Both the position numbers and the translations under genes were made by a program. From Chrysochromulina parva (lineage: Eukaryota > Haptophyta > Prymnesiales > Chrysochromulinaceae): a DNA stretch of 13,572 bases. Position 1 is the stretch's first letter, and the number at the start of each line of letters is the position of its first letter. Below are positions 7,481 to 13,572 of this stretch, in pieces. The stretch is from the NCBI GenBank assembly GCA_002887195.1, contig PJAB01001573.1, forward strand, positions 1 to 13,572, given 5' to 3'. The notes below the pieces were generated by a model. It searched no databases, was not told the origin of the DNA, and saw nothing but the letters and a program-made list of their open reading frames with translations.

Positions 7481-7968
7481 TCGAGCCGTCCCTGAGCGTC
7501 GGGGCGCGTGGGCGTTCTGCGCTGGGCGGCCGCGCTGCACTTGTTCCTTTTGAGCAGCCCGCACAATCATCATCACTGGCAACGACGGGACGCCCCGCCC
7601 CTTGTGGTGTTGCGTGCCGCCGAGAACCGGACCGCCGCGCTAACGAGACCAAAACGCGTCGACCGGCGGTGCTACGCCTACGGTTTGTTCACAGACGTTT
7701 AATTGAGTGCTTGTTTTCGTTTTATAACGTCTTTATAGGAAAACGCCCCTGTGGATGTGTATAATGATCTTGGTCGTGTGACGTGTCGCGTTACTGTACG
7801 CGGTCGAGGACGTGCCGGTTCGTACGTGCCCCGTCTCGCACAGACCTCAGTCCCCCGTGGCAGCGGGCGGCACGTTGGCCCAGCCGTCGAAAGCCGTCGG
7901 CACGCGCGGCACCAGCAGAGCCGCGTCGGCGCGCGAGCGCCGTCACGAGCGCGACTTTCGACGGCGTT
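7481..7968. other. Convergent spacer between GT29 and STT3
   Basis: This region should contain both 3' UTRs. The most AT-rich patch is about 7690-7745 (TTTAATTGAG, GTTTTCGTTTTATAACG), a plausible 3'-end region for the plus-strand transcript. I see no gene and no tRNA. Confidence 0.5.
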
Positions 7969-9328
7969 TCAAGACGACTTGAGTTGGAAGGATTGCTTGA
8001 GCTTGAGGGTGTCGGCGAGGGCGGGCGGGTAGCATTCCTCGCGCGCACACTCGAGCCCCTTGGCGGTGCGCCATGCACGCGACTCCTCGGACACGTCGAG
8101 CACCTTGTAGATGCGTACCTGATGAGGGAGGCAATCAATAAGTCATCAGAGGTCATCAGTGGTCATCAGTGGTCATCAGGTTGTAGATGCGTACCATGCG
8201 GTTAGTCGTCGTGAACGCTTCCTCAAAGTGCTCGAGTTTGGGAGCGAGGGGGTCGAGCCGGTACGAGTGCATGCGGTACAGGAGCGACTCGCGCATGCAG
8301 TCGGAGGGCTTCCCGTCGCGGTCCATGTAAAATTGGGGTGCATCGCACCTGATGAGGGAGGCAATCAGCATGCAATCAGAGGTGAGGGGGGCAGCGGTCC
8401 ATGTAAAATGGGGGTGCATCGCACCTGATGAGGGAGGCCATGCGCACCAGCTCAACACGGCCGCCATCAGTGGCCATCAGTGGCCATCAGTGGCCATCAG
8501 TGGCCATCAGACGCCATCAGACGCCATCAGCCATGGAGAGCTGGGGAGGCGATTCGCACCCGATGCGATCGGCATACACCGAGGCACCAATACGCGCCAT
8601 GTGGGGAGATTTGGCGAGATCGTCCGAGTACATGCCGGCATAGCGCGTCGTCCAAATTAGGACATAATCGGCCAGATGGCGCGTGATTGCATGCGACGTC
8701 TTCTCATCGGACGTGAGGCACTTGCCAAGTAAGGCAATGTGCTCGTGGTTCCACGTATTGCCGTCGGCGATCGTCGTGCGGTTGCCCACGCCGTTGATTT
8801 GGTACCCATAATCCCACCAGGCCATGACGCGCGCGTCCTCGGGCGTGTGGTCCCGCAACCACCAGTACGCCTCTCGGAAGTCGTCGATCACGATCGTGTT
8901 CCCCTTCGTGTCGCGCCCCCGCATCATAATCTGCGGCTCCGAGATCGCCTCGGCCAGCCCGAAGCAGTGCGGCAAGAAGCGCAGCAGCACGAGCAGGAAC
9001 ACCTGCACTCAAGGGGGCCATCAGTGAGCAATCAAGCACGCAATCAAGGGAGCCATCAAGGGAGCCATCAAGGGAGCATGCATACCATGCCGAGGGTCAT
9101 CAAGGGGCACGAGCGCCGCATCTCGACGTTCTCTTCCCACAGCTGTTGCAACTCCGCCAACTCCGAGCTGAGTGGCGAGCTGAGTGGCGTCGGATCTCCA
9201 TCGGATCTCCCTCGGATCTCCGTCGGATCTCCATCACCACCGTCGCCGCCACCGCCCGCGCCAGTGCCCGGGCGGGCGCCCGGTACGGCGCGACCAGCCT
9301 CTTTGGTCCCCTTTTTCGGATTTGGGTT

Positions 9329-9367
<39 letters not shown>

Positions 9368-11034
9368 CGCCGATTTCTTGGGCGCACTCGACGACGAGCC
9401 GGCGCGCACGGTTGCACCAGCGTCGGTGGCAGTCGCGGTGGCCGTCGCGGTGGCCGTCGCGCCTCCAGAGTTGATCTTGGCGTGCGCGTCGAGCAAGATC
9501 TGGACTAAACCTCCGATAAAGGCGCCGGAGTTGACGCATGCAGCCGGGGAGAGGAGTAGCACCAGCCGGATCATCTTCGATGAAAAGTACGCGCCCACCA
9601 GAGAGTAGACGACAATGAAGAGCTTCGCGTCCGTCATCTGCGCTCGGAGCGCCGTCGCGAGCGCGGGGAGGGCGTGGGATTCGGAATTCGTCAGGTTTGG
9701 AGCGCCGTCGCGAGCGCGGGGAGGGGCGCGGGGATCGGGAGGCAAGCAGGCAGTGTGACGATCCGTTCGGAAGCAGTTGGAAGAAGGAGGCACCAAGGGC
9801 CATCGGAGATCTCGGCCTGATCTCCCAGTGAGCTCGGCCTGATCTCCCAGTGAGGGCACTCAGTGTGGCGGACCTGGAAGCAGTTGAAGAAGAAGCCCGC
9901 CACGCCGAGCATCGCGCACAGGTGGTAGTATTGCCAGTAGATGCTCAACGGGGTCGCCTGATGCTCCGCGACGGAGTCGACCAGCGGATTGCCTGTCTTG
10001 GTATGCTTGATGAAGAGGCCGCGCACGCGCGCGGAGAGCGGGCCGAAGAAGCCGGGTGGCAGAGACATGATCCCGATGGCCGCGAGCACCGCCGCAACCC
10101 CGAAGACCTTGGCACGGAGGGCGAGGAGCTCCGCGTCGTTGTACGGCCGTTCACGGCGAGCGCGGAGGAGCTCGCAGAGCCAGAGCAGCTGGAGGCCGCC
10201 GAAGACGCCGAGCGGCCCGAGCTGCTCCATCGACTGGAACGGCTGCCAGCCGACGAGGTAGCGCGCCGGACCGAGCACCGCCCCCGCCGTCCCGAGCACG
10301 TACCAGCACGAGTACGCCTTGTGCAGCTGCGGCGAGTAGCGCCCGCAGAGCACGAGAGCGAGCGCGTGCAGGCCGACCAGGTTGAGGACGAAGACGTACC
10401 CGCCCCATGCGGCGACCATGCAGATGTACGTGAGGCCGGCGATGATGCCAAACGGCCACGACGACGCCGAGCGCAGAGCACGCACCCAGAAGAAGAAAGT
10501 GGCCACGATCACACTGATTGCGAGGCTCTCGTTGTCGTAGCCGCCTGCCACCGAGCGCATGAGGTGCGCGGGGAGGATGGCCATGAAGAAGGTCGCGGCG
10601 ACGGCCGAGTTCGCATCGCGCGTGCACTCCCAGCAGAGGAGCCCCGTGAACGCCGTCGCGATCGCGCCGAAGCCCGCAGGCAGCAGCACGCACACGTCGT
10701 TCACCGTCAGCGCCGGGTCGATGCGCCGGCCCACCTCGTAGATGGCCCACGAGGTGAGCTGCAGGCCGGGGTAGGTGGTCGAGCCGACGTGCCGACCGAG
10801 CGGGTACCACGCCTTCGTGTCGTACCACGCCTGGAACGCGTCCCAGCCGTGCTCCACCATGTACTCGGTCGCGCGGTAATTGAACCACGGATCGAACTCG
10901 TGGATCACGCGGCCGTAGTTGATCACGGCAAAGAGCCGGATGGTCACGGCGAGGTAGAGGCTGTAGGCAACGGCCGCGCCGCGCGCGAGGTTCAGGAGCG
11001 CCGAGACCGCCGCCATGACTGTGCGCTTCTTCAT
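7969..11034 (-). CDS. STT3: STT3 catalytic subunit of oligosaccharyltransferase, five exons
   Basis: Exons on the minus strand are 11034-9874, 9637-9086, 9002-8560, 8348-8195 and 8118-7969. They sum to 2460 nt, exactly 819 codons plus TGA. STT3 transfers the dolichol-linked oligosaccharide to Asn-X-Ser/Thr in the ER lumen. Residues 44-54 read IHEFDPWFNYR, with the catalytic Asp48, followed by TKAWYPLGRHVGSTTYPGLQ. RSVAGGYDNESLAI is the second acidic loop. YFSSKMIRLVLLLSPAAC follows in exon 2. Exon 3 carries IDDFREAYWWLRDHTPEDA, WWDYG at about 633-637, NTWNHEHI, and DDLAKSPHMARIG (DK-type motif). Exon 4 gives EEAFTTTNRM and exon 5 VRIYKVLDVSEE and CYPPALA. The N-terminal half is multi-pass membrane. 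The protein is longer than a typical STT3 because exon 2 adds an Ala-Thr, Gly-run and acidic linker of roughly 110 residues. Frame agreement over four introns and conserved order make this firm. Confidence 0.95.
8119..8194 (-). other. STT3 intron 4, 76 nt, starting with a copy of exon 5
   Basis: The plus-strand 15-mer TTGTAGATGCGTACC occurs at 8105-8119 (start of exon 5) and at 8181-8195 (start of the intron), exactly 76 bp apart, which is the intron length. In the sense direction the intron then has four CTGATGACC-type units and ends GATTGCCTCCCTCATCAG. Splicing at either equivalent boundary joins NRM to VRIYKV. Confidence 0.9.
8349..8559 (-). other. STT3 intron 3, 211 nt, with an internal copy of the exon 4 start
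   Basis: The donor is ATCGG|GTGCGAATC and the acceptor CATCAG|GTGCGATGC. An additional acceptor and exon-start copy lies at 8426/8424, 76 bp upstream of the real exon 4 start at 8348; the 48 bases from 8318 match those from 8394 with few changes. If exon 4 began at the upstream copy, the frame would hit TGA after about 15 codons. The phase-2 junction completes a Gly codon and gives ARIGASVYADRIG then CDAPQFYMDRDG. Confidence 0.88.
8466..8530. repeat. 10-bp minisatellite, CCATCAGTGG then CCATCAGACG
   Basis: Tandem units lie entirely within STT3 intron 3. In the sense direction the unit reads CTGATGGCCA, changing to CTGATGGCGT near the donor. There are no spacers, so it is not a CRISPR array. 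Confidence 0.9.
9003..9085 (-). other. STT3 intron 2, 83 nt, with CTTGATGGCTCC repeats
   Basis: The donor is CATG|GTATGCATGC and the acceptor GAGTGCAG|GTGTTCC. Sense repeats CTTGATGGCTCC or CTTGATTGC fill most of it. It is phase 0 and joins MTLGM to VFLLVLLRF, the last membrane helix region before the lumenal domain. Confidence 0.9.
9165..9234. repeat. Compound short repeats in the STT3 linker
   Basis: GAGCTGAGTGGC is repeated at 9165 and 9177 (12 bp). CGGATCTCCNT is repeated four times from 9191 to 9234 (11 bp). They fall in STT3 exon 2 and encode the low-complexity DPTEIRGRSDGDPTPLSS stretch. The 11-bp period is not a multiple of three, so successive copies are read in different frames. 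Confidence 0.85.
9333..9465. repeat. (GCC)n run and 12-bp repeat encoding the Gly and Ala-Thr tracts of STT3
   Basis: GCCGCC units at about 9333-9369 encode an 11-Gly run on the minus strand. GTCGCGGTGGCC units at about 9428-9462 encode alternating Ala-Thr. Both keep frame and together lengthen the linker between the last core helices and the lumenal domain. Confidence 0.85.
9638..9873 (-). other. STT3 intron 1, 236 nt, with three internal duplications
   Basis: The donor is TTCCAG|GTCCGCC and the acceptor GAGCGCAG|ATGACG, phase 0. It contains a 22-bp tandem (9811-9832 and 9833-9854), a 27-bp direct repeat at 9646-9672 and 9699-9725, and a degenerate copy of the exon 1 end plus donor at about 9751-9788 (compare 9861-9896). 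Confidence 0.85.
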
Positions 11035-11255
11035 CTTTCACGCCTTTATGATGCGAAAAGAAGACCTGTGAAGACTGAAGCGACGTGTCCGACTTAAACT
11101 TTCTCTGGTGGATCGAGCAATAGCAGGGACACACGTAAGAACGCAATCACAACACACCAGCATGTTCACAGGAGCACGCTCAATTCACACCTCGTAATCG
11201 TTCACACTTACGATTGTCGTCCCGGCGCCTGGCCCCTAAACACGTGGCCTAAGTG
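11035..11255. other. Upstream region of STT3
   Basis: The likely promoter and 5' UTR of the minus-strand STT3 gene. It is less GC-rich than its surroundings. I cannot point to a specific core promoter element with confidence. Confidence 0.35.
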
Positions 11256-11340
11256 CCCCCCCCCTCCGGGGGAGGCCCCACCCCCTACGGGGGAGGCCCC
11301 CCCCCCTCCGGGGGGGGAAACACCCCCTCCTGAGGTTTCC
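11256..11340. repeat. G/C-homopolymer repeat cluster with hairpin
   Basis: GGGGGAGGCCCC occurs at 11268 and 11289 (21-bp period), and a third degenerate unit ends in G8 near 11317. C-runs of about 9, 5 and 10 alternate with G-runs of 5, 5 and 8. An inverted repeat GGAAAC (11316-11321) and GTTTCC (11335-11340) follows. The runs could form G-quadruplexes on either strand or strong stem-loops. A minus-strand frame through it (SGGGVSPPGGGGASP) looks collagen-like but is probably a by-product. Confidence 0.75.
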
Positions 11341-12079
11341 ACACTTTTTGTAACCACCACACGGAAGCGGAAGCACCCCACAGGACACTTAGGCCACAGG
11401 GAAGCGGCGGAGCGATGGGCACCTTTTAGCTTTTTCTCGCGCGAGGAGGCCGAGGCCGCGGTGGCTCCTACGCCACAGGGCGACAAGATGGGGCCGCCGG
11501 AATCGGGATACGAGGAGGCCGAGACCGTCGCGCAGCTCATCGGTGCGTGCCAAGGCCTGTCGCCGCGCGCGCTGCCTCGCAATCGGCCGCGCCCCGCACC
11601 GGCTTTTTCGAGGAAACACGTGATATGCTGATTGTCCGGGTTCCATGCATTTCCATGTCCAATTGTCCATGTCGCGCCTATTGGCGTGTGGCTCTTTTTG
11701 AGGGTCCCCGACCGCGCCCTGTTGGCCCCGGCTTGCACTTTTGTGCAGTTATACGGCACACATCACCAGCCTTGCCGTGGGTTTAGCGCACACCTCTCCT
11801 GGCTCCTGATTGTGGCCTGGCGGCGCATGGGCGAGCGTGGGTGCTCCTTTGGCGGTGGCGCGTGCTTCCCTGGTCCCTGCTCGCCCATAGTCTCCCGCTC
11901 GCGGCGCTCTCCCGATGGCTCACCGTGTTGCCCTCGTCTTCACCACAACACTGTCGTCACTCCACACCGCCGTTGTCATGCGGCCGAGTTGGAGATTGTC
12001 GTGGAAACAAAGGAGGATGGGCAAAAGGCTCTCTCGCTTCTAGCTGCCTAGACTCTTTACCCGCCGTCGAGCGTCGACC
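11341..12079. other. Gene-poor stretch
   Basis: Several 80-180 codon frames overlap on both strands, none with a recognisable motif, membrane topology or repeat structure that favours one frame. I see no RNA gene. It may be intergenic or intronic to the plus-strand gene downstream. Confidence 0.4.
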
Positions 12080-12580
12080 GTGTGGTGGAGGAAGGCCCAT
12101 GCGGACACTCTGTTGCCTGGCTGGGCTGATGTCCTCGAGATCATCACAGAGAAAGCAATGCCAGCGCATCAGGCGTTGACTGCGAAGCGCGAGGCCTTGC
12201 CGCGCGTGGCGTGTCATCGACGAGGTGACGTACGAGAAATCGCGCGGATGGCCCAAAAGGGCACGGGGCGGGGCCCCAACGTCAACGACCCCGAGAAGCA
12301 GACCCTGAACGAGCAGAAGGGCGAGAAGCAGACCCTGAACGAGCAGAAGGGCGGGCAGGGTGACGAATGGGCGCGCGTTGAGGCGCAGGTACGGTCTGAG
12401 GACCTACAGGCCAAAGAGGCGTGTGATCACAATCAACGCCGCCGCGAATGCCTGGTCTGTCCGCGTGGAGGCTGTCCTTGCGTTCGTGGACGGCGAAGCC
12501 TTTCATGGCATCGACTCTTGTGCAGTGTGCCAGGAGACGCGCCCCGTTTTGGCACACGAATTCCTGGAGCGCCACAATAA
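12080..12580 (+). CDS. Tentative coding fragment with EKQTLNEQKG repeat
   Basis: The frame reads LPGWADVLEIITEKAMPAHQ and, after two 10-aa repeats, DEWARVEAQVRSEDLQAKEA, which looks like a charged helical protein. After about 12420 its character drops, while a second plus frame (12360-12620) becomes protein-like: ANAWSVRVEAVLAFVDGEAF, then CAVCQETRPVLAHEFLE. An intron or frameshift between 12370 and 12420 may switch frames, for example near CAG|GTACGG, but I cannot fix it. I do not recognise the product. Confidence 0.25.
   Translation: MWWRKAHADTLLPGWADVLEIITEKAMPAHQALTAKREALPRVACHRRGDVREIARMAQKGTGRGPNVNDPEKQTLNEQKGEKQTLNEQKGGQGDEWARVEAQVRSEDLQAKEACDHNQRRRECLVCPRGGCPCVRGRRSLSWHRLLCSVPGDAPRFGTRIPGAPQ
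12293..12352 (+). repeat. 30-bp perfect tandem duplication
   Basis: GAGAAGCAGACCCTGAACGA... (30 bp) at 12293-12322 is repeated at 12323-12352 and encodes EKQTLNEQKG twice in one plus frame. Confidence 0.9.
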
Positions 12581-12616
12581 CACAATGTCTTTGTCATCTT
12601 CCTTCCGTCACACTGC

Positions 12617-13463
12617 TTGATCTGGGCTCAGCCGAATGATGCTGGGGTCAATGCCTCCATCAAGGCCTGCTGCGGGCGCACTACGAGGAAGCTCTGGAAT
12701 GATGCTGGGGTCAATGCCTCCATCAAGGCCTGCTGCGGGCGCACTACGAGGAAGCTCTGGACGGCGGTCTGGGCCCCCAAGTCCAAGGCGAACTTCAACA
12801 CGGTGTACCGTACGACGGACATCAATTGGATCGATGAGCAGGCGGTGCAGCTCACGGCGGGTGGGAATGCCATAACCTCGGCCAATTTTGCCGACGACGG
12901 CACACCCCACACGTTCAACGCCTTGCGCTACCTATACGACACTCACCCGTTCGCAGGTCCATTCCGTGCGCGTCATCAATGCCAACATCCTCGAGCAGCA
13001 GCCCGAGTTCTTCATAAGCTTCAGCATCGTCTACACGTTCGCGGAGGCGTCGGAGATGGAGGCGCCGGCATCGCTGTTGTTGTTGTTGTTGTTGAGAGAG
13101 GTGGTTCCTGACGAGATGGTACATGATGGGAAGGTGGTGGGCGAGATCGAGGAGTCCGAGGCGATGGATGGCGTGGGTGAGGGGGACAAAGACCAGGTGA
13201 GTCACAACCTCGCTTTGGAGTGCCTCGTCCACCCGCCTTACCTGAACAGCGGGGTCATGCCCCTGAGGCTGAGCGTGTCCGAGATCGACGCGAAGAAGTG
13301 CGCCGATTACTTGACCATGGACGCGACATTGGCCAGGCTCTGCGCGACGCGTAGCTTCAGGCAGTGCATGCAAGGCCCCTTGTGCAAAGGCCCAAAGCCC
13401 CAGGCGCGCTCACGACGCCAGGAGCCCTCAAGCTCAGCGGGACGCCCCGACAGTGCCGCTTGA
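12617..13463 (+). CDS. Tentative polycystin-like fragment (exons about 12617-12844 and 12957-13463)
   Basis: The first frame carries two 21-aa repeats and then WTAVWAPKSKANFNTVYRTT and DINWIDEQAV. The second frame gives VHSVRVINANILEQQPEFFI, then SIVYTFAEASEMEA. Joining GCG at 12844 to GTC at 12957 is phase 0, removes 112 nt with GT-AG ends, and places NWIDEQA directly before VHSVRVINAN. The pattern W-I/L-D followed by a short beta stretch and V-x-N-x-N is like the end of the extracellular domain of polycystin (PKD2/TRPP) cation channels. No membrane helices are visible in the fragment, and the donor GTGCAG is weak, so this is a suggestion. Downstream, CAG|GTGAGT at 13198 is a strong donor, so the frame past it to the TGA at 13461 may be intron. 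The true gene may extend beyond the window on either side. Confidence 0.3.
12634..12759 (+). repeat. 63-bp tandem duplication
   Basis: The unit starting GAATGATGCTGGGGTCAATG at 12634-12696 is repeated at 12697-12759. It encodes NDAGVNASIKACCGRTTRKLW twice in the frame of the polycystin-like fragment. Confidence 0.92.
13074..13095 (+). repeat. (TTG)n microsatellite
   Basis: About six TTG units encode a Leu run in the plus frame (Gln run on the minus strand). Confidence 0.8.
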
Positions 13464-13572
13464 CCCCAACAGTTAAGCGGCCGTGAACCACCGTGTGAAG
13501 AGACAGTCGGCGGGGCCATCAGTAGCCCAGCCAGGGGGAAAGGGGATAGGCGGGGAGATGTCTCCCGGCCGT

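Noticed and set aside
8466..8530. Regular short repeats that could suggest a CRISPR array
   Set aside because: Units are 10 bp, head-to-tail without spacers, and lie inside a eukaryotic intron.
9165..9245. A possible extra intron within the STT3 exon 2 low-complexity region
   Set aside because: The GT-AG pairs I tried (donors near 9237 and 9240, acceptors near 9168 and 9180) have lengths not divisible by three and would break the frame that otherwise continues correctly to exon 3.
8739..9608. 289-codon plus-strand frame
   Set aside because: Antisense to STT3 exons 2 and 3 and intron 2; its Pro run is the complement of the STT3 Gly run.
9850..11097. 415-codon plus-strand open frame
   Set aside because: It lies antisense over STT3 exon 1, whose membrane and catalytic motifs are unmistakable; the Arg/Glu/Ala-rich translation is a GC-driven shadow.
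11208..11759. 183-codon minus-strand frame with collagen-like Gly repeats
   Set aside because: The Gly/Pro repeats come only from the C/G homopolymer cluster; the rest of the frame has no protein-like order.
13520..13535. GGCCATCAGTAGCC near the right edge as part of another intron array
   Set aside because: Only a single copy is visible, with no splice sites or neighbouring exon to support it.

Overview
The window looks like nuclear DNA of a GC-rich single-celled eukaryote. Two genes contain GT-AG introns, one is an STT3-type oligosaccharyltransferase and one a GT29 sialyltransferase-like protein. There are no Shine-Dalgarno/operon layouts, and short tandem duplications are everywhere. The mix (GT29, STT3, an acidic/Tyr-rich protein ending in D-DG-YT-EF-YG-W repeats, high GC) fits a secondary alga such as a haptophyte or a related chromist. 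That placement is inference from gene content, not a match I could test.

Layout. 2-988 (+): 3' part of an acidic low-complexity protein ending in two 34-aa repeats. 1264-3390 (-): a 708-aa single-exon protein of unknown function, convergent with the first gene, with a 16-bp perfect palindrome upstream of its start. 3500-5620: a gene-relic zone read on the minus strand. It holds an unrecognised fragment, a ubiquitin-hydrolase-like (USP) Cys-knuckle fragment bracketed by 49-bp direct repeats, and a frame-broken possible transposase relic with a 44-bp tandem duplication. 6270-7480 (+): two-exon GT29 gene. 7969-11034 (-): five-exon STT3 gene, tail-to-tail with the GT29 gene. 11035-12080: mostly non-coding, with a G/C-homopolymer repeat cluster. 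12080-13463 (+): tentative coding fragments, including a weak polycystin-like exon pair and in-frame tandem repeats.

The two confident enzymes belong to the same broad pathway. STT3 moves the preassembled glycan onto Asn in the ER. A GT29 enzyme would cap glycans with an acidic sugar in the Golgi. Adjacency alone does not prove co-function.

The most interesting signal is in the STT3 introns. Intron 4 is 76 nt and begins with a 15-bp copy of the exon that follows it. Intron 3 ends with a second 76-nt module built the same way: a copy of the next exon's start, then a CTGAT box, then the same 18-nt acceptor block GATTGCCTCCCTCATCAG. This creates an AG|GT zero-length-exon site inside intron 3. 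Arrays of a CTGATGRCCA unit, each carrying a branch-point-like CTGAT, lie in sense orientation in introns of both STT3 and the oppositely transcribed GT29 gene. This looks like a family of modular introns formed by tandem duplication or introner-like insertion.
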